Positions 50,733 to 58,978 of a DNA stretch of 64,000 nt are shown piece by piece. Position numbers and translations under genes: made by a program. This stretch comes from Pseudomonas sp. SLFW (GTDB lineage: Bacteria; Pseudomonadota; Gammaproteobacteria; Pseudomonadales; Pseudomonadaceae). The stretch is taken from contig NZ_JAAAKW010000008.1 in assembly GCF_009905615.1 (NCBI RefSeq), positions 202,809-266,808 on the forward strand, read 5' to 3'. The notes under the pieces were generated by a model. The model saw nothing but the letters and a program-made list of their open reading frames with translations. It made no database searches and had not been told where the DNA came from. Position 1 is the stretch's first letter. The number at the start of each line of letters is the position of its first letter.

Positions 50733-51611
50733 ATGATTGCGGGCAGTATGGTGGCACTGGTCACACCTATGGATGCACAGGGGCGTCTTGACTGGGACAG
50801 CCTGAGCAAACTGGTGGACTTTCACCTGAAAGAGGGCACCAACGCCATTGTGGCCGTCGGCACGACAGGTGAATCCGCGACGCTCGACGTCAACGAGCAT
50901 ATTGAAGTGATCCGTCACGTCGTCAAACAGGTCGCGGGCCGTATCCCGGTCATCGCTGGCACGGGCGCCAATTCCACCCGTGAAGCGGTCGAGCTGACCC
51001 AGAACGCCAAGGACGCTGGCGCCGACGCCTGCCTGCTGGTGACGCCGTACTACAACAAGCCGACCCAGGAAGGCCTGTACCAGCACTTCAAGCACATCGC
51101 CGAAGCCGTGGACATCCCGCAGATCCTCTACAACGTGCCAGGTCGCACTTCCTGCGACATGAAGGCCGAGACCGTGATCCGTCTGTCCAAGGTCAAGAAC
51201 ATCATCGCCATCAAGGAAGCCACGGGCGACATGCAGCGCGCCAAGGATATCCTCGCCGGTGTCGACAGCGACTTCCTGGTCTACTCGGGCGACGACGCCA
51301 CCGCAGTCGAGCTGATCCTGCTCGGCGGCAAGGGCAACATCTCCGTGACCGCCAACGTCGCCCCGCGCGACATGGCCGACTTGTGCAAGGCCGCTATCGC
51401 CGGTGACGCCACCACCGCCCGCGCGCTCCACGAAAAACTGATGCCGCTGAACAAGACCCTGTTCATCGAATCGAACCCTATCCCTGTGAAATGGGCTCTG
51501 CACGAAATGGGTTTGATGCCGGACGGTATCCGTCTGCCGCTCACCTGGCTCAGCGAGTCCTGCCACGAGCCGGTACGTCAGGCCCTGCGCCAGTCCGGCG
51601 TATTGGTTTAA
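50733..51611 (+). CDS. dapA: 4-hydroxy-tetrahydrodipicolinate synthase
   Basis: A 292-residue TIM-barrel aldolase, the first committed enzyme of lysine/diaminopimelate synthesis, condensing pyruvate with aspartate semialdehyde. The GTTGES motif (VAVGTTGESATL), the YYNKPTQEGLYQHFKHIAE segment, the YNVPGRTS tyrosine and the Schiff-base Lys in IIAIKEATGDMQ are all present. AGGAG lies 8 bases before the ATG at 50733, which also gives the family length. The bamC gene starts 17 bases later, forming the conserved dapA-bamC unit. Confidence 0.97.
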   Translation: MIAGSMVALVTPMDAQGRLDWDSLSKLVDFHLKEGTNAIVAVGTTGESATLDVNEHIEVIRHVVKQVAGRIPVIAGTGANSTREAVELTQNAKDAGADACLLVTPYYNKPTQEGLYQHFKHIAEAVDIPQILYNVPGRTSCDMKAETVIRLSKVKNIIAIKEATGDMQRAKDILAGVDSDFLVYSGDDATAVELILLGGKGNISVTANVAPRDMADLCKAAIAGDATTARALHEKLMPLNKTLFIESNPIPVKWALHEMGLMPDGIRLPLTWLSESCHEPVRQALRQSGVLV

Positions 51612-51628
51612 TGAGGAAGCACTACGCA

Positions 51629-52744
51629 ATGAAGCGACTGGCCGGACTTTCCGCACTAGCCCTGATTATCTCCAGCACCAGCGGTTGCAGCTGGCTGTTT
51701 GGCCAGGACGGGTACTTCCGTGATCGCAGCAGCGATTACCTGGAAGCGACCCAGAAACCCCCGATGCAATTGCCGGAAGGCGTCCAGGAAGCCAAACGCC
51801 TGGACCCTCTGCTGCCGATCCCGCGTAACGTGGCCGACGACACGCAGAAGGGTGAGTTCAACGTACCGCGTCCGCAGCCGCTGTCCACTGTTCAGGATTC
51901 CGGTGATTACACCCTGCAAAAGAGCGGCGACAACCGCTGGATTCTGGCCCAGCGTGCCCCGGCCGAAGTCTGGCCTGTGGCTCACCAGTACTTCGAAGAC
52001 AACGGTTTCCGCATCGCCGAAGATCGTCCGCAAACCGGTGAATTCAACACCACCTGGCAGCGCATGGACGAACTGTCCGCTGCCGTGGCCAAGCGCATGG
52101 GCGGCACGGGTGACAGCGCCAACACCGAAACCCGCGTGCGCGTTCGCATCGAACCGGGCGTGCAGCGCAACACCAGCGAAGTCTACATCGTCAGCGTTCA
52201 GCGCCCGGCCGGCAGCAGTGAAGACCCTGCGTTCCCGTCGCGCAGCACCAACGTGGGCCTGGATTCGGTCCTGACCGACGACATGCTCGCCAGCCTGACC
52301 CGCACCGCCGAGAAGGGCGGTTCGGTCTCGCTGCTGGCTGCACGTGACTACGACACCCCAAGCCGTGTCGCCCTGAGCGAAGACGGCAGCGGCAACCCGG
52401 TCCTGAACCTGGGCGCCGACCTCGATCGTGCATGGTCCAGCGTGGGCCGTGCCTTGAATCAGGGTGACTGGCGCGTTGAAGACATCAACCGCAGCCTGGG
52501 CCTGTACTACATCAACCTGGCAGAAAAGGCCGACAAGCCTGAGAACAAGCCAGGCTTCTTCGGCCGCATGTTCGGCAGCGAAGAGACCAAGGAACAGAAA
52601 GAAGCCCGCGCCGACCGTTATCAGGTTCGCCTGAGCAAGGTCGGTGACAACGTCCAAGTGACCGTTGAGAAGAACATCAACACCGTCGCGCCGGTCGAAG
52701 TCGCCCGCCGCGTGTTGAGCGTCATTCAAGACAACCTCGGTTAA
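51629..52744 (+). CDS. bamC: Outer-membrane assembly lipoprotein BamC
   Basis: A 371-residue lipoprotein. The signal peptide (RLAGLSALALIISSTSGCSW) ends in a TSGC lipobox, so Cys becomes lipidated. The unstructured N-terminal stretch SSDYLEATQKPPMQLPEG matches the BamD-binding region, and two helix-grip domains follow (VWPVAHQYFEDNGFRIAEDR; VGRALNQGDWRVEDINRSL). It is part of the Bam complex that inserts beta-barrel proteins. The upstream dapA gene is its usual operon partner. GAGGAA precedes the start. Confidence 0.95.
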   Translation: MKRLAGLSALALIISSTSGCSWLFGQDGYFRDRSSDYLEATQKPPMQLPEGVQEAKRLDPLLPIPRNVADDTQKGEFNVPRPQPLSTVQDSGDYTLQKSGDNRWILAQRAPAEVWPVAHQYFEDNGFRIAEDRPQTGEFNTTWQRMDELSAAVAKRMGGTGDSANTETRVRVRIEPGVQRNTSEVYIVSVQRPAGSSEDPAFPSRSTNVGLDSVLTDDMLASLTRTAEKGGSVSLLAARDYDTPSRVALSEDGSGNPVLNLGADLDRAWSSVGRALNQGDWRVEDINRSLGLYYINLAEKADKPENKPGFFGRMFGSEETKEQKEARADRYQVRLSKVGDNVQVTVEKNINTVAPVEVARRVLSVIQDNLG

Positions 52745-53503
52745 GTGCGTTTCGCGGTTCTGGGCAGCGGCAGCCGGGGTAACGGCACGCTGGTTGCGAG
52801 CAACGACACGTACGTGCTGGTCGATTGCGGTTTCTCCCTGCGGGAAACCGAGCGTCGGCTGGACAGGCTGGGCATCAGCGGCCAACAGTTGAGCGCCATT
52901 CTGGTGACCCACGAACATGCCGATCACGTGCATGGCGTGGGTTTGCTGTCTCGGCGCTACGACGTGCCGGTCTACCTCAGCGACGGCACCTTGCGCGGCA
53001 TGCGCAAGCCGGTTGACGCGGGTATCCGGCTGACGGGCGGGCAGGGCGTGCAGATTGGCGACCTGAGCATCGATGTGGTCTCTGTGGCCCATGATGCGCT
53101 GGAGCCGACACAGTTCGTCTTCAACAACGGGCGCAAGCGATTTGGCCTGCTGACCGACCTGGGGTCGTACTGTCCGTCGGTGCTCGACAGCTATCGCGGA
53201 CTGGATGCCCTTATGATCGAGTCCAACCACTGTCGCGACCTGCTCGCACGCGGGCACTACCCCTACTTCCTGAAACAGCGGGTCGGCGGGGAATACGGGC
53301 ATTTGAACAACCATCAGGCCGCGGGTCTGGTGAACGAGCTCGGATGGCAAGGTCTGCAACACCTCGTGCTGGCCCACCTGAGCAGCAAGAACAACCTGCC
53401 GCAGCTGGCCCGGCAATGTTTCGTCGACACCCTCGGGTGCGACCCGGACTGGCTACAATTGGCCGATCAGGATTCAGGGCTCGACTGGCGTGAAATCGCC
53501 TGA
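52745..53503 (+). CDS. MBL-fold metallo-hydrolase
   Basis: A 252-residue metallo-beta-lactamase-fold protein: VLGSGSRGNGTLVASNDTYV opens the fold, and LVTHEHADHVHGVG is the H-x-H-x-D-H zinc site; later histidines occur in SVAHDALEP and ESNHCRDLL. It resembles the WalJ/YycJ-type family, of largely unknown substrate (a DNA-exonuclease role has been proposed for relatives). The GTG start directly follows the bamC stop with no gap. It is co-transcribed with dapA-bamC and followed by purC. Confidence 0.92.
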   Translation: MRFAVLGSGSRGNGTLVASNDTYVLVDCGFSLRETERRLDRLGISGQQLSAILVTHEHADHVHGVGLLSRRYDVPVYLSDGTLRGMRKPVDAGIRLTGGQGVQIGDLSIDVVSVAHDALEPTQFVFNNGRKRFGLLTDLGSYCPSVLDSYRGLDALMIESNHCRDLLARGHYPYFLKQRVGGEYGHLNNHQAAGLVNELGWQGLQHLVLAHLSSKNNLPQLARQCFVDTLGCDPDWLQLADQDSGLDWREIA

Positions 53504-53563
53504 CGTCCCGTACATCACTCTCAATGGGCACCTGGCCCAAGTATTTCGCAAGCGGAGCCCATC

Positions 53564-54277
53564 ATGGAAAAACGTGAAGAACTCTACCGCGGCAAAGCCA
53601 AATCGGTTTACAAGACCGACGACGCTGACCGCTTGATCCTGCTGTTTCGCAACGACACCTCGGCGTTCGACGGCAAGCGCATCGAACAGCTCGACCGCAA
53701 AGGCATGGTGAACAACAAGTTCAACGCCTTCATCATGCAGAAACTCGAAGCGGCCGGCATTCCGACCCAGTTCGACAAACTGCTGGCCGACAACGAAGTG
53801 CTGGTCAAGAAGCTCGACATGATCCCGGTCGAATGCGTCGTGCGTAACTACGCCGCTGGCAGCCTGGTCAAGCGCCTGGGCGTCGAAGAGGGCATCAAGC
53901 TCAATCCGTACACCTTCGAACTGTTCCTGAAGGACGACGCCAAGGGCGACCCGTTCATCAACGAATCCCACGTCGTCGCGTTCGGCTGGGGCACCGCTGA
54001 ACAGCTGGCGCGCATGAAAGAACTGTCCCTCAAGGTCAACGACGTCCTGAGCAAACTGTTCGACGACGCAGGCCTGCTGCTGGTCGACTTCAAACTCGAA
54101 TTCGGCGTATTCAGCGACGGCTCCATCGTCCTGGGTGACGAATTCAGCCCCGACGGCTGCCGCCTATGGGACAAAGACACCAAGAAGAAAATGGACAAGG
54201 ACCGCTTCCGCCAGGGCCTCGGTGACGTCATCGAAGCCTACGAAGAAGTCGCCCACCGCCTCGGCGTCCCGCTCTAA
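53564..54277 (+). CDS. purC: Phosphoribosylaminoimidazole-succinocarboxamide (SAICAR) synthase
   Basis: A 237-residue ATP-dependent ligase of de novo purine synthesis that joins CAIR and aspartate. LYRGKAKSVYKTDDADRLIL, FRNDTSAFDGKRIEQLDRKG, VECVVRNYAAGSLVKRLGVE and VLGDEFSPDGCRLWD are the family motifs. It lies 60 bases behind the MBL gene at the end of the dapA-bamC block and is followed by a strong terminator and tRNA-Ser, as in other Pseudomonas. Confidence 0.97.
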   Translation: MEKREELYRGKAKSVYKTDDADRLILLFRNDTSAFDGKRIEQLDRKGMVNNKFNAFIMQKLEAAGIPTQFDKLLADNEVLVKKLDMIPVECVVRNYAAGSLVKRLGVEEGIKLNPYTFELFLKDDAKGDPFINESHVVAFGWGTAEQLARMKELSLKVNDVLSKLFDDAGLLLVDFKLEFGVFSDGSIVLGDEFSPDGCRLWDKDTKKKMDKDRFRQGLGDVIEAYEEVAHRLGVPL

Positions 54278-54300
54278 AGCGGAAACGCCGCAAGCGACTG

Positions 54301-54341
54301 AAAAAACGCGAAAATTTTGAGAAAAAGGTTCGCGTTTTTTT
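54301..54341 (+). terminator. Rho-independent terminator after purC
   Basis: AAAAAACGCGAA at 54301-54312 pairs with TTCGCGTTTTTT at 54329-54340 and ends in a T run. Confidence 0.88.
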
Positions 54342-54367
54342 AACAAGCTGTTATGATGCGCGCCGTT

Positions 54368-54457
54368 GGAGAGATGCCGGAGTGGCCGAACGGGACGGAT
54401 TCGAAATCCGTTGTACTGGCGACAGTACCTAGGGTTCAAATCCCTATCTCTCCGCCA
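54368..54457 (+). tRNA. tRNA-Ser (anticodon CGA)
   Basis: A 90-base class II tRNA. The acceptor stem GGAGAGA pairs with TCTCTCC, the anticodon loop TTCGAAA shows CGA (reads UCG), and the long variable arm is TACTGGCGACAGTA. The T-arm AGGGTTCAAATCCCT is standard, and CCA is encoded. The DNA behind it (54.5-57.6 kb) is AT-rich and accessory, suggesting that this tRNA served as an integration site, though no direct repeat of its 3' end was found downstream. Confidence 0.97.
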
Positions 54458-54865
54458 TTATTTGAAAAGCCCTGTAATTCAGTGAGTTACGGGGCTTTTT
54501 TGTGCGCGTTTGCATTATTCATTTGTACCACTGCCGTGAAGACGCTAGGGCTTAGGTATGCGTTTGCATTTGATTGCTTCAAACGTCACCACGACCGGGT
54601 CGTAGCGTACGTCTGAGCCGTATCGAAAGCATTCTCGCGCATTCGTTCAGGATTATAGATTCCTCTGCTACCGGGTTGCCTACATTACATCCCAACTGTT
54701 TGCGGGTATGTTTATATGCGAGTCGATCCAAAAGGGAATGCGACGTCCCTACAAGAGAGCGACAGTGCCATTCATTACAAATTTTGATGCTACCAAGGCT
54801 TGATGGCAAAGCGCCCAGAGGTGTACAAATGACACCCGTTTGGTATCACTCCAAGGAAGGTCCAC
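54458..54865. other. Terminator plus AT-rich gap without recognised gene
   Basis: After the tRNA a terminator hairpin occupies 54465-54499 (AAAAGCCCTGTAA pairing with TTACGGGGCTTTT, then T). The rest, to 54865, has no supported gene. It likely carries the promoter of the following cassette and the island boundary. Confidence 0.6.
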
Positions 54866-55528
54866 ATGTCGTATAAAAAAACATTCCTGTGTCTCGCATG
54901 CTCCCGTAAGCCAGAAGGTAGATGTGTTGCAGGGAAAGAGTGGAGTAATGGGAGCTTTGGGGGTTGGATTCGCCCCGTAACGCCGGGTGAGGATTCGGCA
55001 ATCACCAACGAGCAGCGCAAATATGCGAATGACTACTACGCCGTAGTGCTGGATTACGTGGAGGCACAATTCACAGGCCAGCAAACTGACGGATTCCAGG
55101 CTGAAAACCATTTCATCTTGCAACCGAGTAAGTGGCGATGTGCCTCTAAGGCTCAAAAGTCAATCCTCGCACAGCTTGCTGACACGCCAAAACAGCTCTG
55201 GTCCAATGAATGTTCGGACTCATCGAACGGAACAAATGACAGGGTTTTAGAGGCTACGCTCACCACACATTGTGAATCTCTTTTCCTAATTAAAGTAAAT
55301 GATTTGGCCGTTCACATAGAAGAACTTGAGGGTAAAAAGCCTAAAGTTCGTGGCGAGTTTCTCTACAATGGGGAATCATACAAATTCAGAATCACCGACC
55401 CTAAATTCGAACAGAAATTTGAAACCCATAAAGCTGGTGTGTACGAATCAAAGATTGATTATTTGACAATCAGCTTGGGCGAGGCGTTTGAAGGGTACGC
55501 GTACAAACTAATTGCGGCAGTATTTTGA
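54866..55528 (+). CDS. Dual OB-fold-type protein (DuOB-like), cassette gene 1
   Basis: A 220-residue soluble protein starting MSYKKTFLCLACSRKPEGRC, with ribosome site GGAAGG. The blocks SFGGWIRPVTP, YYAVVLDYVEAQFTGQQTDG, FQAENHFILQ and YKFRITDP look like the domain-database family called dual OB-containing domain, as I recall it; I cannot confirm this by search. OB folds bind nucleic acid or nucleotides. Codon use and base content are AT-rich compared with both flanks. It is followed 12 bases later by a DUF488 gene and then a DUF4326 gene, forming a three-gene cassette behind tRNA-Ser. Confidence 0.7.
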   Translation: MSYKKTFLCLACSRKPEGRCVAGKEWSNGSFGGWIRPVTPGEDSAITNEQRKYANDYYAVVLDYVEAQFTGQQTDGFQAENHFILQPSKWRCASKAQKSILAQLADTPKQLWSNECSDSSNGTNDRVLEATLTTHCESLFLIKVNDLAVHIEELEGKKPKVRGEFLYNGESYKFRITDPKFEQKFETHKAGVYESKIDYLTISLGEAFEGYAYKLIAAVF

Positions 55529-55540
55529 GCCTGACCACAG

Positions 55541-55984
55541 ATGAAGATATCCACAATAGGATTAACAGAAAAAAAAGCAGAGAAATTTTTCTCCTTAATA
55601 CAACTTTCAAATTGCAGGCAGCTTGTTGATGTCAGATTGAATAATATCTCCCAGCTTGCAGGTTTCGCGAAGAAAGATGATTTAAAATACTTTCTTTCGG
55701 AAATTTGCAATGTGGACTATCGACATGAGCCAGACCTAGCTCCTACCAAGCAGATGCTGAAGCCATACCAGCAAAAGGAAATTACGTGGGAGAAATACTC
55801 AGACCAGTTCATTGAACTTATGGCTAAGAGGAAAATCGAAAAAATATTGACACCCGAATCGGTGGACGGAACTTGCTTGTTGTGTAGCGAGCATCTTCCC
55901 CACCAATGTCACAGGCGGCTAGTTGTTGAATACCTGCAAATGCAATGGCCGAACCTTAAATTTGAAGTGAAGCATTTAACTTGA
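55541..55984 (+). CDS. DUF488 family protein, cassette gene 2
   Basis: A 147-residue DUF488 protein. MKISTIGLTEKKAEKFFSLI, LVDVRLNNISQLAGFAKK and FLSEICNVDYRHEPDLAPTK are the family start, and the C-terminal CLLCSEHLPHQCHRRLVVEY is its cysteine/histidine signature. The family is predicted to be an enzyme acting on nucleotides or nucleic-acid-derived substrates, but no reaction is settled. Its stop codon overlaps the start of the next gene. AT-rich like its neighbours. Confidence 0.85.
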   Translation: MKISTIGLTEKKAEKFFSLIQLSNCRQLVDVRLNNISQLAGFAKKDDLKYFLSEICNVDYRHEPDLAPTKQMLKPYQQKEITWEKYSDQFIELMAKRKIEKILTPESVDGTCLLCSEHLPHQCHRRLVVEYLQMQWPNLKFEVKHLT

Positions 55985-56562
55985 AAACAGCTTTTGTAAT
56001 ATACCCGCCAGAATTCCTTTGCTATTCTAAATTTGAACGGAAGCTAGGTCGCATCCTGCAAAGTAGAGAATTTCGCGTTGTATACAGCGAAGATTCCAAC
56101 GGGTATATTGCAAAATTCTGTGACTCTCACGATATCGTCGCTCAGCTATATGAAAAGCCAGAGGAAGCCATAAAAGCCTCGACCCACGCAGTTTTCTTTG
56201 AAGACCGGGAATCATACTTTGAGATAAAGCAACAAGTATTTGACCTTGGTATCCCATATCGCACCATCGTGTTGGACTTAACAATTGTAGTTAACAAAGA
56301 CCGAGGCGACAAATACGAAGTCTACGTTGGCAGAGGAACCATCTGGGGGAATCCTTACCAAATGGGAGTTGACGGCGACCGCGATGAAGTGATTCGAAAA
56401 TTCAGATATGACTTTGAACATGGGTTATTGAAAGCCTCATCTGACCTGGAGCGAAATCTTGATATTGTCCGGGGAAAGGTTATCGCATGCCATTGCAAAC
56501 CAGCGGCCTGTCATGGCGATGTCATTGCGTCATATCTGAACGCTCTTGACGATGGAAAGTAA
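55981..56562 (+). CDS. DUF4326 protein with Rossmann-like N-terminal domain, cassette gene 3
   Basis: A 193-residue protein with a TTG start overlapping the DUF488 stop. The C-terminal half is a DUF4326 domain: VYVGRGTIWGNPYQMGVDGD and VIACHCKPAACHGDVIASYL are its hallmarks. The N-terminal half (AFVIYPPEFLCYSKFERKLG, KASTHAVFFEDRESYFEIKQ) looks like a small Rossmann-type, SLOG- or TIR-like nucleotide-binding domain; that is inference from pattern only. The CHCKPxxCH motif echoes the Cys/His signature of the DUF488 partner. A joint nucleotide-related, possibly defensive, role is hypothesised. Confidence 0.82.
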   Translation: MKTAFVIYPPEFLCYSKFERKLGRILQSREFRVVYSEDSNGYIAKFCDSHDIVAQLYEKPEEAIKASTHAVFFEDRESYFEIKQQVFDLGIPYRTIVLDLTIVVNKDRGDKYEVYVGRGTIWGNPYQMGVDGDRDEVIRKFRYDFEHGLLKASSDLERNLDIVRGKVIACHCKPAACHGDVIASYLNALDDGK

Positions 56563-57222
56563 CTAACCCCTTACCCACTGAATGAGAGCAATTCCCCGCT
56601 AAACGCTCTACAGTGCGTTGTATCAAATTAACTTGAGTCAACCCGTATCACCCATTCGCACCGATCAGTAGTGGCTTATACAGGCGCGTAGCGCACATAT
56701 ATAGCCATAAAAAACCTCGCTCAATGTTTAGTCTGTACTTCACGGCGTATCATCTGCGCTATGGAAAATTGATCAGTAAGGTTCACGCTTACCCATAGTC
56801 CTGCACTAGCTACAGAAGGGCTCGAAATAAATCTGTTTGCAAAGGCTGCATCGTTTTCAGTGCCGGTATATAACTATATCTTATTTGTGTGTGCAGCAGT
56901 CTAAGCCGGATAGATAGATTGTTTTTCGGAACCTGGCCGTTCATGAATGCCCAACGCTTCAATTGCCCATCACCGTGGCAATCACAGACCATCTGGACGA
57001 TTTCGTCCGTTTCAGTGCATTTTTGCTGGCTCGCGATGCGGTTGAAAAGTGAAAACTCCGATCTGGTTATGCTGCCATCTCGTCAGTCCCGTTCCGTCTG
57101 ACGCGCACGCATACCTTTGAGCGAAGCAGCTACCGCCTCGCGGACATCACTTGATTAGTCGCTGTTGGGGCGCAGCTTCGATTCTCAAAGTCTTCAACTC
57201 GGCTTGCATTTGTTCACATACG
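56563..57222. other. AT-rich region without supported genes
   Basis: About 660 bases behind the three-gene cassette. Several short frames exist on both strands but none has a ribosome site together with recognisable sequence; the region looks decayed. No integrase or transposase fragment could be identified with confidence. Confidence 0.5.
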
Positions 57223-57497
57223 TCAATGCTGATCGATGTCTGCTACTTGTTCGTTGTCTCGATCCACCTGAGCTTTCGCCGTAAACAACCGCCCAGCGAT
57301 CTGCCGTCCGCGCTCCAATCCCTCATGGGTCACCAAACCGACTTGTTTTTGTTCACCGGATTGTTGATGAAGCCATGCTCGTGCAGTTGATTCATCACTT
57401 CAAAATTGAACCCTTTCCACGTGTTGCCCTTGTCGGAGCTGACGGCGGCCAGCAAGGCCTATACGGCGTCTTCAATCAGTTTGTCGTCGTATTCCAT
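57223..57497 (-). pseudogene. DUF6429 family pseudogene
   Basis: From the ATG at 57497 the reverse strand reads MEYDDKLIEDAV, an in-frame TAG, then ALLAAVSSDKGNTWKGFNFE and VMNQLHEHGFINNPVNKNKS, followed by a frameshift into THEGLERGRQIAGRLFTAKA and a stop at 57223. This resembles DUF6429, a family of about 80 residues often seen beside IS elements (from memory). A stop and a frameshift make it non-functional, and it supports a mobile-element history for this region. Confidence 0.75.
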
Positions 57498-57679
57498 GAT
57501 CGTTACTCCATGGTACTTGGCAGATGATGTTGAGTCTGAGGTGGCACAGCACGGCCTCTCAGCAGCGTCTGCCTTAGTAAACCCTCAGAGTTTTTTGGGT
57601 GCAAAGGCATGGGTGACGCAGGCGACGCAGAGGTGAAAGGCTAGGGGCGACGCGAGGAAGGGGCACTGCTCAAAACAAA

Positions 57680-57699
57680 GTGCGCCCGCTCGGGCGCAC
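57680..57699 (-). terminator. Rho-independent terminator of the polyamine operon
   Basis: GTGCGCCCG (57680-57688) pairs with CGGGCGCAC (57691-57699). On the reverse strand the stem is followed by TTTGTTTT, placed just behind the stop codon of the gene at 57713. Confidence 0.82.
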
Positions 57700-57712
57700 C
57701 TTTTCTTACGAC

Positions 57713-58951
57713 TCACTCATCCCAAGGACGATCGCCGTTCTCATCTTTGACGCGGGTCGGGAGACCCATTACGTCCAGCGCTTTCAGGAACGCCCTGGCA
57801 GGCAGTTCTTCGACGTTGACCATGCGCTTCACGTCCCACTCGCCACGGGCGACGAGGAGGGCGGCGGCGACCGGTGGGACGCCAGCGGTGTAGGAGATGC
57901 CCTGGCTGTCGGTTTCGACGAAGGCTTCTTCGTGGTCGGCGACGTTGTAGATGAACACTTCGCGCGCCTTGCCGTCCTTGGTGCCTTTGACCAGGTCGCC
58001 GATGCAGGTCTTGCCGGTGTAACCCGGTGCCAGCGAGGCGGGGTCTGGCAGTACGGCCTTGACCACTTTCAGCGGAACGATTTCGACGCCTTCAGCGGTT
58101 TTGACCGGCTGTTCGGACAGCAGGCCAAGGTTTTTCAGGACGGTGAATACATTGATGTAATGGGCGCCGAAGCTCATCCAGAAACGCACGTTGGGCACGT
58201 CGAGATTTTTCGAAATCGAGTGCACTTCATCGTGGCCGGTGAGGTAGAGGTCTTGGGCGCCGACGACGGGCAGGTCGTCCGTACGTTTGACTTCGAACAT
58301 GGCGTTGCTGGTCCACTGGCTGTTCTGCCAGCTCCACACCTGTCCGGTGAATTCGCGGAAGTTGATTTCCGGGTCGAAGTTGGTGGCAAAGTATTTGCCA
58401 TGTGAGCCGGCATTGACGTCGAGGATGTCGATCGAATCAATGCGGTCGAAATAGTCTTGCTGCGCCAGGGCTGCGTAGGCGTTGACCACGCCCGGGTCGA
58501 AGCCGATGCCGAGGATGGCGGTGATGTTTTTCTGTTGGCACTCTTCGAGGTGTTTCCACTCGTAGTTGCCGTACCAGGGCGGCGTTTCGCACACTTTGCC
58601 CGGCTCTTCGTGGATCGCAGTGTCCAGATAAGCCACGCCGGTGTCGATGCAGGCACGCAGGACAGACATGTTGAGGAATGAGGAACCGACGTTGATCACG
58701 ATCTGCGATTCGGTTTCCAGAATCAGCGACTTGGTCGCTTCGATGTCCAGCGCATTCAGGGCGTAGGCCTTGATCTCCGCAGGCTGCTTGAGGCTGCCTT
58801 TGGCGTTGACGCTGTCGATGATGGCCTGGCACTTGGAGATGTTACGCGACGCGATAGCAATACGACCGAGTTCGTCGTTGTGCTGCGCGCACTTGTGGGC
58901 CACCACCTTGGCGACACCTCCCGCACCAATGATAAGAACGTTCTTCTTCAA
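57713..58951 (-). CDS. Carboxy(nor)spermidine dehydrogenase/synthase (saccharopine dehydrogenase family)
   Basis: A 412-residue NADPH-dependent enzyme. KKNVLIIGAGGVAKVVAHKC is the dinucleotide-binding start, AILGIGFDPGVVNAYAALAQ and DVNAGSHGKYFATNFDPEIN are diagnostic for the carboxynorspermidine synthase branch. It condenses aspartate semialdehyde with putrescine (or 1,3-diaminopropane) to make carboxyspermidine (or carboxynorspermidine). The product is decarboxylated by the enzyme of the next gene upstream (58979). Both genes form an operon with a 27-base gap; here it is the second gene. The terminator at 57680 follows. Confidence 0.93.
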   Translation of the reverse strand: MKKNVLIIGAGGVAKVVAHKCAQHNDELGRIAIASRNISKCQAIIDSVNAKGSLKQPAEIKAYALNALDIEATKSLILETESQIVINVGSSFLNMSVLRACIDTGVAYLDTAIHEEPGKVCETPPWYGNYEWKHLEECQQKNITAILGIGFDPGVVNAYAALAQQDYFDRIDSIDILDVNAGSHGKYFATNFDPEINFREFTGQVWSWQNSQWTSNAMFEVKRTDDLPVVGAQDLYLTGHDEVHSISKNLDVPNVRFWMSFGAHYINVFTVLKNLGLLSEQPVKTAEGVEIVPLKVVKAVLPDPASLAPGYTGKTCIGDLVKGTKDGKAREVFIYNVADHEEAFVETDSQGISYTAGVPPVAAALLVARGEWDVKRMVNVEELPARAFLKALDVMGLPTRVKDENGDRPWDE

Positions 58952-58978
58952 TTTATTTCTCTCTCCTTTCTGCCAGCG

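Noticed and set aside
51656..53416. A 586-codon open frame on the reverse strand
   Set aside because: It is antisense to bamC and the MBL gene and has no protein motifs.
54574..54876. A 100-codon frame between the tRNA and the cassette
   Set aside because: No ribosome site or recognisable sequence, and it overlaps the start of the well-supported first cassette gene.
54458..57700. Attachment-site duplication of the tRNA-Ser 3' end
   Set aside because: No second copy of the T-arm/acceptor sequence (GTTCAAATCCC...CTCTCCGCCA) was seen in the downstream DNA, so island ends remain unproven.
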